DNA of 64,000 nt from Isoetes taiwanensis (lineage: Eukaryota > Streptophyta > Lycopodiopsida > Isoetales > Isoetaceae), in NCBI GenBank assembly GCA_021234155.1, contig JAJEKV010000394.1, positions 175,087-239,086 of the forward strand, read 5' to 3'. The notes under the pieces are model-generated. The model worked only from the letters and a program-made list of their open reading frames with translations, was not told where the DNA came from and searched no databases. Both the position numbers and the translations under genes were made by a program. Numbering within the stretch: the stretch's first letter is position 1; each line of letters starts with the position of its first letter. Positions 44,405-54,835 of this stretch are shown one piece after another.

Positions 44405-44620
44405 AGATGTGCAGATCATGGGCACTTGAGTTGAGTATGTTACCCATGAATGATACTTTGTTGGTAATAGAATAGAGGGTTGAGCAAGATATGTCAATAA
44501 GACCAGGAAATACCATGGAGGCAGTAGATGTGAGTAAAAACCTCATAGGTAATACTTTGGACTTTGAATTGAAAAGTATTCTCCCAAGGAGTGATACTTT
44601 TATGGTAGTAGGTGTAAGTA
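44405..44620 (+). repeat. GATACTTTGGAATTGG-type minisatellite, unit B
   Basis: Degenerate ~35-45 bp repeats with CATGAATGATACTTTGTTGG, ATACCATGGAGG and GTGATACTTTTATGGTAG. The same repeats occur in unit C at 46525-46670 and 47190-47560. Confidence 0.65.
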
Positions 44621-45786
44621 GGCTAGAGAGGAGAGAGGAGAGAGGAGAGAGGAGAGAGAGAGAAGAGAGGGGAGGGAGGAGAGAGAGAGGAGAGCAGAGA
44701 GCAGAGAGGAGAGAGAAAGAGAGGGAGAGAGGGAAGAGAGAGGGGGAGAGAGAGAGAGAGAGGGAAAGAAGAGAGAGGAGAGAGATGAGAGATGAGAGAG
44801 GGAAGAGAGAGAGGGAAGAGAGAGAGAGAGAGAGAGAGATAAATATATAGAGAGATAGGGAAATAGAGAGAGAGGGAGAAATAGAGATAGAGGAGAGAGA
44901 TAGGAGATATATAGGAGAGAGGAGATAGAGAGAGGGAGGAGGAGAGAGAGAGAGAGAGGAGAGAGGAGGAAAAGAGGGAAGAGAGAGGAAAAGAGGGAAG
45001 AGAGAGGAGAGGGAAGAGAGAGGAGGAGAGAGGAGAGAGAGAGAGGGGAAGAGAAAAGAGAGAGATGGGAAAAGAAGAGAGAGGGAGAGAGGAGAGAAAG
45101 GGAGGGAAGAGAGAGGAGAGAGAAAAAGATAGAGAGAGAGGGGAGAAATAGGGGGAGGGGGGGAAGAGGGAAAGAGAGGAGAGAGAGGAAACAAGGGGAG
45201 AGGGAGAGAGGAGAGAGAGAAGAGAGGGAAGAGAGAGAGAGGGAAAAGAGGGAGAGAGAGAAAGGAGAGAGGAGAGGGAGAGAGGAGAGGAGAGAGAAGA
45301 GAGAAGGGAGAGAAGGAAGAGAGGGAGAGAGAAGAGAGAGGGAGGATAGGAGAGAAGAGAGAGAAGAGAGAGAGAAGAGAGAAGAGAGAAGAGAGAGAAG
45401 AGAGGGAGATAGGGCACGGGTGGGCCCAAACCAGGCGCGAGGCCGCTCTTAGCCGGCCCTCGCCAGCCGGGCCCTTTTCTAGTCCTATATAATAAAGAAA
45501 TAGCCGCCCGGCCCGTGAGTGAGTCTGGAGTGAGTCTGCCTGCCTGCCTTCCACGCCCATCCGACGGTGGAGGATGCGCCACGTGGTTTCCGGTCTGATC
45601 GGCCCGCGGGCCTTGGCCTCAAAAAGCTCCCAAGTTTGGTGGACAAAATTTTTGGTTTGCCACGGACCAAACTCGGACATTGCCCCCAAACCCCCACCCT
45701 TACCACTAGACCAACCGCCTTTCTTGAAATAATAGGAAGTCCATACATAGTTAAGGCCGGGGCCTAATTAATTCAAGGATACCTAG

Positions 45787-45835
45787 GATGTTCTAGAATG
45801 TTCTAGAATCTCTTGAATGTTCTAGAGAATGTTCC
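45787..45835 (+). promoter_or_regulatory. Heat-shock element cluster in unit C
   Basis: TTCTAGAATGTTCTAGAA (45791-45808) is followed by TTGAATGTTCTAGAGAATG, giving a near-continuous series of GAA/TTC modules over ~45 bp. Confidence 0.65.
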
Positions 45836-45837
45836 GT

Positions 45838-47130
45838 GCTCATGTAAGCACCCGGCCTAAAATAGAAAGTCTCAAGTCCAAAAATAGGTTTTTTTGAAAC
45901 TCGCGCATGCCCTGCACAGAATGTTCGGGACGTTCCGGTGTGCTCATGGGTAAGCACCTTAGTCTAAAAATAGAAAGTTTTTGAAACTTTAAAAAATACT
46001 CAAAAATAGAATATTGTGGAATGTTCCAGGTGCTCATGGGTAAGCACCCTACCTAAAAAAAATAGAAAGTTTCACCAAAATACAAAAAATAGAAAGATTT
46101 TTAAGATTTTTTGCAAATGCTCAAAATAGAATGTTCGAATGTTGCGTGATGCTCATGGGTAAACACCTCAATCCAAAAAATAGAAGGTTTTTGAAACTTT
46201 GCAAATGCTCAAAATAGAATGTTCTGGAATGTTGTAGATGCTCAAAGTAAGCACCTCAGTCTAAAAATAGAAAGTTTTAGTCTAAAAATAGAAAGTTTGC
46301 TTTAAACTTTGTAAAACTCAAAACAGAATGTCCTAGAATGTTTCAGGGCAATGCTCTAAGGTAAGCATCTCAGTCTAAAAAATAGAAAGTACTTAGGTAG
46401 TCTAACAACAAAAAGTTTGCTAAAAACTTGCAAAAAGGCACCTATACTCTAGAAGCACCCTGTCTAAAAAATAGAAAGTTTTTTCATGAAAACTTGCAAA
46501 TGCTCAAAATAGAATATTCTGGAGGTGATACTTTGGAATTGGTAGTAACCGGTGGATGGGTATGATGGGTGTGTAAGTTTCCACATGGGTGATACTTTTA
46601 GAATTGACATATTTTAGAATTGTGCCTCATGGGCATGTATGAGTATGTTACTCATGAATAATACTTTGTAGGTGCCTGCGGTAAGCACCTCAGTCTAAAA
46701 ATAGAAAGTTTTAGTCTAAAAATAGAAAGTTTTTAAGACTTTTGCAAATGCTCAAAAATAGAATGTTCGAATGTTGCGTATGCTCATGGGTAAACACCTC
46801 AATCTCAAAAAAATAGAAAGTTTTTGAAACTTTGCAAATGCTCAAAATAGAATTTTCTGGAATGTTACAGATGTTCAAAGGTAAGCACCTCAATCTAAAA
46901 ATAGAAAGTTTTAGTCTAAAAATAGAAACTTTGCTTAAACTTTGTAAAAACTCAAATAGAATGTTCTAAAATGTTTCAGATGCTCTAGGATAAGCATCTC
47001 AGTCTAAGAATAGAAAGTACGATAGTCTAAAAACAGAAAAGTTTGCTAAAACTTTGCAAAAACTCAAAATAGAATGTTCTAGAGTGTTCTAGATGCTATA
47101 GGGCAACCACCTATGCCTAGAAGCACCCTC
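45838..47130 (+). repeat. ~85-120 bp minisatellite carrying a heat-shock element in each unit
   Basis: About a dozen degenerate units share: CTCATGGGTAAGCACCTCAG, TCTAAAAATAGAAAGTTT, TTGAAACTTTGCAAATGC, and AGAATGTTCTGGAATGTT. The last part is a GAA-TTC-GAA series, i.e. an HSE. The array is split at 46525-46670 by the GATACTTT repeat. An inverted array lies at 49960-51100. Confidence 0.8.
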
Positions 47131-47189
47131 ACCTAAAAGTAGAAAGTTTCTTGAAACCTTGCAAATGTTCAAAATAGAATATTCCCGGA

Positions 47190-47560
47190 GATGATACTTT
47201 GGAATTGGTAGTAAGTGTGATGGGTATGATGGGTGTATAAGCTTCACATGGGTGATACTTTAGAATTGACATACTTTTAGAATTGGTAGTAGAGGTAGTA
47301 GATGTGGCCTCATGGGCATGTGTGAGCATGTTACCATGAATGATACTTTGTTGATAATGGAATAGAGGGTTGGAGCAAGATGTGTGAATAAGAAGAAGGA
47401 AATACCATGGAGTGAGGAGATGAGTAAGATCCCCATAGGTGATACTTTGGAATTGGTAGTTTTCCCCATGAGTGATACTTTAGAATTGGTAGAAAGTGGG
47501 GCATATGTGTATATGGACCTGCATGGTAGTAGTGTAAGTAGGCTCCTTATGGATAATACT
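47190..47560 (+). repeat. GATACTTTGGAATTGGTAGT minisatellite, unit C
   Basis: Six to eight degenerate units with CATGGGTGATACTTTAGAAT and TTGGTAGTAGAGGTAGTAG. It is homologous to 44405-44620. Confidence 0.7.
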
Positions 47561-47564
47561 TTTA

Positions 47565-48400
47565 AAGAGAGGGAAGAGAGAGAAGAGAGAGGGGAGGAGA
47601 GAGAGAGAGAGGAGGAGAGAGAGAAGAGAGAGAAGAGAGAATAGAGGAAATAGAGAGAAAGAGGAGAAGGGGAGCAAAAAAAGAGAGAGAGGAGAGAGAG
47701 AAAAGAGAGATGGGAGAGAGAGGAGGGAGAGAGAAGAGAGAGAAAAGAGAGAAGAGAGAAGAGAGAAGAAAAGATAGGAGAGAGAAAATAGAGGAGAAAG
47801 AGAAGAGAGAGATGGGAGAAGAGATGCAAAGGAGAGAGGAGGGACAAGAAAGGGAGGAGAGAGAAGAGAGAGGAGCCTAGAGGAGAGAGAATAGAGAGAA
47901 GAGAGAAGAGAGAGAATAGAGAGTAGAGAGAGAAGGGAGAGAGAGAAGAGAAAGGAAAGAGAAGAGAGAGAGATGCTAGAGGGAGAAGGGGACGGGTTAC
48001 AAGTGCTAACGGGGAAGTCGAGGAAAGAGAGGGGGAAGAGAGGAGGAATGCTACAAAAAAAAAGAAGAGGGCATGGTTAGTCCAGATTGAGGCGCAGGAG
48101 AGCCGGAGGAAAGAAAGAGGGAGGGAAGAAAGAAAAGGGCCCGCCGTCAGCCCCCAGCTTGGAGAAGAGAAAAGAGAGGGAGACTTCTGAGGAGAGTTCA
48201 AAGAAGAGAGAGAAGAGAGAGAGGTAGAGAATAGAGAGTCCAGAGAAGGGGAGAGAGAGCTTTGGAAAAAGGAGAGAGAGGAGAAAGAGAGAGAAAGAAA
48301 GGGAAATGAAGGAGAGAAAAGAGATAGCGGGAGAGAAGAGAGAGGTGAGAAGAGAGGAGAAAGAGAAATACTAAAAAAAAAGAAGGGTATGGAGAGGGGA
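47565..48400 (+). repeat. GA tracts of unit C
   Basis: GAGA-rich purine DNA, interrupted at 47995-48160 by GGGACGGGTTACAAG..GGGCCCGCCGTCAGC, which resembles a decayed Helitron 3' hairpin. Confidence 0.85.
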
Positions 48401-48779
48401 GAAATCGAGAGAGAGGAGGTCAGGACCGGAGGCCAACCGAGCCGAGGAACGGTGGTAAAAGAAAGGGCCCTGCCGCCGCCGGCCCTTTTCTAGTCTAATA
48501 TTATAAAGAAATAGCCAGTCCGTCGCATTTCCTGGCTCAAGAGTGAGCCTCGTGAGTCTTCCACACCCCATCGACGATAAGGATGCTTCACGTGGTTTGG
48601 ATCCGTCAGCCCTATAGCCTTGGCTCTCTCAAAAGCTCCCAAGTTTGTGACAAAAGTTTTTTGGTTCACTACTGACTTGAACTCCTCGCCGACATTGCCT
48701 TCTCAAACCCCCACCCTTACCACTAGACCAACCAGTCTTTCTTTGTTTTTCGATATTCTGCACAAGCTCTCCTACTGCC

Positions 48780-49915
48780 TCGCCGGGTTTGGGCCTTACT
48801 CCATCGCTCTATCTCCTCCTTCTCTCCTTCTCTCTCTTCTCTCCTATCTCCTCTTCTCCTCTCTCCTCTTTTCTCTTCTTCTTTCTCCCTCCTCTTTCTC
48901 TCTTCTCCCTCCTTCTTCTATTCTTTCTTCCTCTCTTCTTCTCTCTCTCTTTCTCTCCTTTCTCTTCTTCTCTTCTTCTCCTCTCTCCTTCTCTTTCCTC
49001 CTTCCACTCTTCTGCCTCCCTCTCTCCCCCTCTGCTTTCCTTCTCCTCCTATCTCCCTCTCTATATTTCCCCCTCCTCTCTATCTCCCCCTCCTCGATCT
49101 CCGCCTCCCTCTTTTCCTCTCTTCTTCCGCTCTCCTTCTCTCTTCTCCTCTATTCTCCTCTGTACTTCTTCTCCTCTCTCCCATTTTTCTCCTCTCTCTC
49201 TATTTTCTCTCCTCTGTCTTCATCTCTCCTCTTTTTTTCTCTCCCTCTCTCTTCTCCCCCTCTTCTTCCTCCCTCTCTTCCGGCCTCTTTCCTTCTTCTT
49301 CCTCTCCTCTCCTTCCTCTTCTTCCCTTCTCTCTTCCTCCCTCCCCTCTCTTCTCATGCTCTTCTCTCTCTCTCTCTCTATCTCCTCCCTATTTCCTCTT
49401 CTCTCCTCCCTCCTCCTCTTGTCTTCTTCTCCTATCTCTCCCTCTCCTCTATTCTCCCTCTATCTCTTCCTCCTTCCTCCCTCCTATTCCAGTCTTCCCT
49501 CTCTTCTTCTATCTCTCCTCAAGATTCTTCTTCTCTCCTCAATTTATCTCCTCTCTATTTCTATTTATCTTCCTCTCATTCCCTATTTCCTCTGTCTCTT
49601 TTATTTCCTCTCTCTCTTCACCTTTTTTGAGTTTCTTCTTCCTCTCCCTCCCCTTCCTCTAGCTTTTGGTGTTCATCTCCTAGCTGTCTCAGGACCAGAG
49701 AGGTAGAGAATACAGATGTTTACCCATACGAGCACTTGCAACACTCCATAATATTCTTTCTCTCCTCTCCTATCTCCTCTCTATTTTTCTATCTCCTTCT
49801 CCTCTCTCTCCCTTCCTTCTCATCTTTGATCTCTCCTCTTCTCTATTTTCTCTCTACCTCTTTTCTCTCCCTCCCTCTCTTCTCTCCTCTTCCTCCCTCT
49901 CTCCCCCTCTAGCTT
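48780..49915 (-). repeat. CT tract (GA on minus strand), inverted unit
   Basis: TCTCC/CTCTTC-rich pyrimidine DNA on the plus strand. It is the only large pyrimidine-on-plus block between 40 and 64 kb, marking an inversion. Frames of ~300 codons here are Ser/Leu artefacts. Confidence 0.9.
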
Positions 49916-50439
49916 TTGTAACATTCCAGAACGCAAGCCTGGAGAGGGATTGAGAGAGGGATTGAGATGTTTACTCCAACAGCATTTGCAACACCTGCAC
50001 ATTCTATTTGAGCATTTGCAAAAGTTTCAAAAAGCTTTCTATTTTTAGAGTGAAACTTTTATTTTGGGGACCGAGGTGCTTACCCATGAGCACTGGAACA
50101 TTCTTACAAATTCTATTTTGAACATTTGCAAAGTTTCAAAACCTTCTATTTTTGTAGGACCGAAACTTTTTTATTTTAGACTGAGGTGCTTACCCATGAG
50201 CACCTCGGAATATTCCCACAACATTCTATTTTTGAGTATTCCCAAAAGTTTCAAAAAACTTCTATTTTTAGATTGAAACTTTCTATTCTTAGACTGAGGT
50301 GCTTATTCATGAGACCTGAACATTCTTGGACATTCAAAAGATTCTCTAGAACATTCTAAAACATCTTGTGAGTATCTTTGAATTAATTAGACCCCTTTAA
50401 CTAAGTATGGAGTTCCTATTATTTCAAGGAAGGACTGGC

Positions 50440-50497
50440 TGGTCTAGTGGTAAGGGTGGGGGGCTGGGGGGCAATGTCCGTGGTTCAATCCCCACAA
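50440..50497 (+). other. tRNA-derived (SINE-like) module, best preserved, plus strand
   Basis: TGGTCTAGTGG (50440-50450) is a perfect A box and GGTTCAATCCC (50482-50492) a perfect B box, 31 bases between them. A T-run terminator is not obvious close by; ATAAAAATTTTTGG follows at ~50502. It is not a complete tRNA. Confidence 0.65.
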
Positions 50498-50526
50498 AAC
50501 ATAAAAATTTTTGGAAAGGCTCTAAG

Positions 50527-50630
50527 AACATTCTAGAAGACTTGCAGAAGCTTCTAGAATGTTCCGCATGTAAGATTCTAGAAGCTCTGCAAGATTCTAG
50601 GACCTCTAGAAGCTTCTAGAATTTTCAAGG
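50527..50630. promoter_or_regulatory. Heat-shock element cluster in inverted unit
   Basis: GAACATTCTAGAAG (50527) and GAAGCTTCTAGAATGTTC (50547-50564, four modules) are followed by further TTCTAGAA pairs near 50575 and 50612. More GAACATTCTA-type pairs run at 50930-51010. Confidence 0.65.
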
Positions 50631-51187
50631 ATCCGACGGGTCGGTGATCACGTTTTGCCACGCGGGCTTTCCTTTACCGCTTCTGATGGGATTTTACTCA
50701 CTACCTACTAACTCTCACTAACCTCACCTGGACAGCTTATTTCTTTAGACCCAAACTTTCTATTTTTAGACTGAAACTTTCTATTTTTAGACTGAGGTGC
50801 TCACCCATGATATCTGGAACATTCCACCCCATTCTATTTTGAGCATTTTCAAAGTTTCAAAAAGCTTTCATTTTTAATCAAACTTTCTATTTTAGACCGA
50901 GGTGCTTACTCATGAAACATCTCAGAACATTCTAGGATATTCTAGAAGATTCTAGGACATTCTAGAGGACTATAGAACATTCTAGAGCTATCCAGAACAT
51001 CCTGAAAAGCATCCTTGAATTGTTTGCAAAAGTTTCAAAAATTTTCTATTTTAGACATTGTAGAAGATTCCGTGATATTCCATGACATTCTAGAAGTTTC
51101 TTAGAAGATTCCACACCAACCTGCATCAATCTGGGAACATCCTAGAAATCCTTGAATTATTTGGCCCCTCACCCTAACTATATGTGA

Positions 51188-51628
51188 ACTCCATTTTTTC
51201 AAGAAACCAATGCTTGGTCCAGTGGTAAGGGGTGGGGGTTTAATGTCCGTGGTCTGTCCGTGGTGAACAAAAAAAAATTTTGTCCACCAAATTGGGAGCT
51301 TTTGAGGGGCCAAGGCCCACGGACGCCGAGATCGCTTCACGGGTATGACTTTTATCCGCCGACGTGGGCGTGACATGGGCTCACTACAGCCGGCCCTCAC
51401 CGCGGAGTCCGCAGGAGTGAGTGCGTGAGTCTCCACACCCCATCGACGGATAAGAGGAGGCCACGCGGCTTGATCCGGGCCGGCGGGCCTTGGCCCCTCA
51501 AAAGCCCTGCAAGTTTGGTGGACAAAGTTTTTGGTTCACCAGTGGACTGAACTCCCCTCGGACATTGCCCCCAAACCCCCACCCTTACCACTAGACCAAC
51601 CGTCTTTCTTGAAAGAATAGGAAGTCCA
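51188..51628. repeat. Head-to-head inverted repeat (centre ~51395)
   Basis: The left arm carries, on plus, TGGTCCAGTGG, then TTTTGTCCACCAAATTGGGA and GGGGCCAAGGCCCACGG. The right arm has their reverse complements, ending CCACTAGACCA and AGAATAGGAAGTCC. Each arm is about 200 bp. Two element heads therefore face away from a shared centre. Confidence 0.7.
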
Positions 51629-51834
51629 TGCTTAGTTAAGGCTGGGACAATGGAAATTCCCTTTGCTTAATTAAAGGCCCGGTGTGGAAACTTTTGGGTT
51701 TTGATTTGATCCCGGAACCCAAATCTAAATCTCAAATAGGGAAGAATTAGTTCTTTGAAGAAGAGAGGATTCCCCAACATTGAAAGAGGGTATAGGCAAA
51801 GAAGAGATACACAAACAGGAGAGAGGGGATGGCT

Positions 51835-51947
51835 CTAGAATAAAGCCAGAGAGAGAGAGAGAAAGAGAGAGGGAAAAGAGATTAGAGAGAGAGGAGAAAA
51901 GAGAGAGAGGGAAAGAAGAGAGAGAAGAAAGAGAGGGAGGTATAGGG

Positions 51948-51978
<31 letters not shown>

Positions 51979-53945
51979 GAAAGAAGAGAGAGGAGAGGGA
52001 AGAGAGGAGGGAGGAGTTGAAAGAGAGAGGGGAAAGAAAAAAAGGAGAGAGAGAGGGGAAGAGAGAGGGAGAGAAAGAGGGAGGGAGGAGACAGAGAGAG
52101 GGAATAGAAAAGTTTATATATATATATTTTAGAGGGGAGAGAAGAGAGAAACGGATATATAGGAGAGAAGGGAAAAGGACATATATATATAGGAAAGACA
52201 TAGGGAGAGAAATGTGAGAGAGAGAGGAGAGAGGAGAGATAAAAGAGATATATTTATATATATAAATAAGAGAGAGGAGAGAGAAGAGAAAGAGGGGAAA
52301 GAAGAGAGAGGAGAGAGAGAGAGAGAGAGAGGAGGAGAGGAGAGAGAGAGGAGGGAGAAAAGAGAGGGAGAGAGAGAGAGAGAGAGATAGGAGAGAGAAG
52401 GAAAAGGAGAGATGAGAGAGAGAGAAGAGAGGAGAGAGAAAGAATTAGAGAGGAGGGAGAGAGAGAGAAGAGAGAGAGAGAAAGAATATATAGGAGGGAG
52501 AGATAGGAGAGAGAGATATATATATATAGAGAGGAGATACATTACATATATGCTTTCATTATTGGCATATATGACATATATATATAAAATACATTGTTTA
52601 TTTAGTTTATGTATATATTTTTCTTACATATATAAAATATATATAAATATTACCTTATTATTACACATATTATTAAGACAAGTATTATTAATATTATTTA
52701 ATATATTAATGTATGTACCTATTACACATCAATAAGAGAAGAGAGAAGAGACATATTATTTTATTTAATATTGGAGAGATTATATTTACTAAGGAGACAT
52801 TTTAGAGAGAGAGGAGAGAGATAGAAGGAGAGAGATAGAGAGGAGGAGAGAGAAGTAGAGGAGAAGAGAGAGAAGAGGAGAGAGAGGGAGGAGGAGAGAG
52901 AGAGAGGAGAGAGATAGGAGAGAGAGAAGAGATAGGAGAGAGAGAGGAGAGAGATGGGAGAGAGAGAGATAGGAGGGAGAGAAGAGATAGGAGAGAGAGG
53001 AGAGAGAAGAGAGAAGAGAGAGGAGAGAGAGAGAGAGAGAAGAGATAAGAGAGAGGAGAGAGAGAGAGGAGAGAGATAGGAGAGAGAGAGATAGGAGGGA
53101 GAGAAGAGTTAGAAGAGAGATAGGAGAGAGAGAAGAGATAGGAGAGAGATAGAAGAGAGAGATAGGAGAGAGAGGAGAGAGAAGAGATATAGAGAGAGAG
53201 AGAGATAGGAGATAGGAGAGAGAGAGGGAGAGAGATTTAGATATATAGAGAGAGAGATAGATATAGTAGGAGAGATAGATAGGAGGAGATAGGAGAGAGG
53301 GGAGGAGGAGAGAGAGAGGAGAGAGAGAGAGATAGAGAGGAGAGAGAGGGGAGGGAGGAGAGAGAGAGAGAGAGAAGAGAAAAGGGGAGAGAGAGGGGGA
53401 GAGAGAGAGAGAGGGAAAAGAAGAGATAGGAGAGAGAAGAGAGATGAGAGAGAAGAGAGAGAGAGGAATAGAAAAGAGAGAGAAAGATAGAGAGAGAGGA
53501 GAGAGAGAAGAGAGGGAAGAGAGGGAAAAGAGACAGAAAAGAGGAGAGAGGAGAGAGGAGAGAGGAGGGAGAGAGGAGAGAGGAGAGAGAGAAGGAAAAA
53601 GAGGAGAGAGAGAGAGGAGAGAGAGGGGAGAGAGAGAGGAGAGAGGGAGAGAAGACAGTAAAGGGAAGACAGAGAGAGAGGGAAGAGAGAGGAGAGAGAT
53701 AGGAGAGAGAAGAGAGAAAAGGAGAGAGGGAAGAGAGAGAAAGATAGAGAGAGGGAGAGAGAGAGAGAAAGATAGAGAGAGAGAGGGAGAAATAGAGAGA
53801 GAGGAGAGAGAGATAGGAGACATAAGGAAAAAAGAGAGGGGGGCAAAAAGAAGAGAGAGGAGGGGGAGGGATGAGGGGGGGAGAGAGGAGAGAGGAGAGA
53901 GATAGGAGAGGAGAAGAGAGGCCAAGAGAGAGAGAGGAGAGAGGG
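51835..53945 (+). repeat. GA tracts with a central AT-rich island
   Basis: GA repeats run at 51845-52540 and 52800-53945. Between them, 52540-52800 is AT-rich (TATATAAATATTACC, TTATTAATATTATT) and has no recognisable gene. Confidence 0.9.
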
Positions 53946-54533
53946 AGATAGGGCACGGGTGGCCCAAACGGAAGCAGGCCGCACGGGAGGCCGCCGCAGC
54001 CGAAAGGGGAGCAAGAGCACGCCGGGCTCTTTCTAGCTCCAATATAATAAGAAATAGCGCCCGCGGGAGTCTGCCTCTGTCTGCCTGCGGGAGAGTATTC
54101 CCGCACCACCGACGGGTGTGGAGGATGCCACGTGGCTTGATCTCTGGGCCGCCCTGCGGCCTTGGGCTCTCAAATTCCCCAAGTTTGGTGGACAAAATTT
54201 TTGGTTTACCAAGGACTTGAACTCTGAAATTGCCCCAAACCCCACCCCTTTACCACTAGACCATCCAGCCTTTCTGCAAATAATAGGAAGTCCATACTTA
54301 GTTAAGGTTGGGGCATTTTAAAACCTTTGCCGCACCTTAAAATATTTAGCGCAATTTTTGGTTTAGAGGGATTCGGTTCCTGGTCGTGGCACCCCCAGCC
54401 CCTAACCTCAACCACTGAAATAAGCATTAGTTCTTTGAAAATATGTCGATTTCACATTGTGGATATATACAAGATTCAAAACATACAAGTGATAAAGCTA
54501 GAGAGAGGAGAGGTAAGCATTTCAGGAGAGACA

Positions 54534-54589
<56 letters not shown>
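54534..54589 (+). repeat. (GGC)n trinucleotide repeat, ~18 copies
   Basis: 56 bp of uninterrupted GGC. Related GGCGGCG pieces continue to ~54680 between ATATATATA blocks. Confidence 0.95.
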
Positions 54590-54590
<1 letters not shown>

Positions 54591-54749
54591 CGTGATATAT
54601 ATAAGGCGGCGTGCTGTTGTTGTTATATGCCGGCGTTAAGGTCGGCAGGCGGCGTGCGCTGGCAAGGGCGGCGCTGGCGTATGTATATGATGGTATATAT
54701 AAGTACATTTAAAATATATAGACAGTATATGAAGTATAAAATATATTGC

Positions 54750-54756
<7 letters not shown>

Positions 54757-54793
<37 letters not shown>
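54757..54793. repeat. (TA)n microsatellite
   Basis: About 18 TA dinucleotides at the right edge of unit E. Confidence 0.95.
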
Positions 54794-54795
<2 letters not shown>

Positions 54796-54835
54796 TCTAA
54801 CTCAAGTATACCTAATCTGCGGCTATTAAATCACC

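Larger units (their letters stand above)
42340..45415 (+). repeat. GA tracts of unit B (interrupted)
   Basis: GA-rich blocks lie at 42345-42485, 42650-43540, 43608-44400 and 44625-45415. They are separated by tRNA-like, HSE and minisatellite pieces. Around 43790-43860 the tract merges with TATATAGAGA and (AT)n. Confidence 0.9.
41902..45482 (+). mobile_element. GA-rich Helitron-like unit B
   Basis: It begins at the previous CTAG with TGAATTATAATAAG (TC changed to TG) and ends CCGGGCCCTTTTCTAG at 45482. The head (GAGTGAGTGAGTCTCAG) and tRNA-like block occur twice (41930-42060 and 42155-42275), with a third partial copy near 42495. GA tracts, HSE-like motifs and a minisatellite at 44405-44620 follow. 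The subterminal block GATAGGGCACGGGTGGGCCC is shared with unit D. Confidence 0.6.
45483..48493 (+). mobile_element. GA-rich Helitron-like unit C
   Basis: TCCTATATAATAAAGAAATA starts right after CTAG; the end is GCCGGCCCTTTTCTAG at 48493. It contains the G-box (45580-45585), a tRNA-like module (A box 45703-45713, minus; B box decayed), an HSE cluster (45787-45835), the HSE-bearing minisatellite (45838-47130), a second minisatellite, and GA tracts to ~48400. Confidence 0.65.
49960..51100 (-). repeat. Inverted copy of the HSE minisatellite
   Basis: Units contain GAGGTGCTTACCCATGAG, TTTCTATTTTTAGACTGA and GAACATTCTA, the reverse complements of the unit C motifs. It is interrupted at 50390-50740 by a tRNA-like module and HSE-rich DNA. 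Confidence 0.75.
48494..54036 (+). mobile_element. Composite unit D: forward head, inverted unit, forward unit
   Basis: A forward head starts TCTAATATTATAAAGAAATA at the previous CTAG and carries a G-box (48589) and tRNA-like module (48662-48745). From ~48.78 to 51.39 kb the order is reversed: CT tract, inverted minisatellite, HSEs, plus-strand tRNA-like module, head. A new forward unit then runs from ~51.40 kb through GA tracts to GATAGGGCACGGGTGGCCC and CCGGGCTCTTTCTAG at 54036. It is therefore at least three fragments of one family, one flipped. Confidence 0.55.
54037..54835 (+). mobile_element. Unit E head: G-box, tRNA-like module, CGG and TA repeats
   Basis: CTCCAATATAATAAGAAATA follows CTAG. 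The head has the G-box (54129-54134), a tRNA-like module on minus (A box 54253-54263; B box GGACTTGAACT on plus, one mismatch) and a second tRNA-like module near 54370-54420. Instead of an HSE and long GA tract it has AGCTAGAGAGAGGAGAGG and then a (GGC)n run. No 3' terminus was found. Confidence 0.5.

Noticed and set aside
45838-47130. Regularly spaced repeats as a CRISPR array
   Set aside because: Units are long, degenerate and contiguous without unique spacers, in a eukaryotic transposon context.
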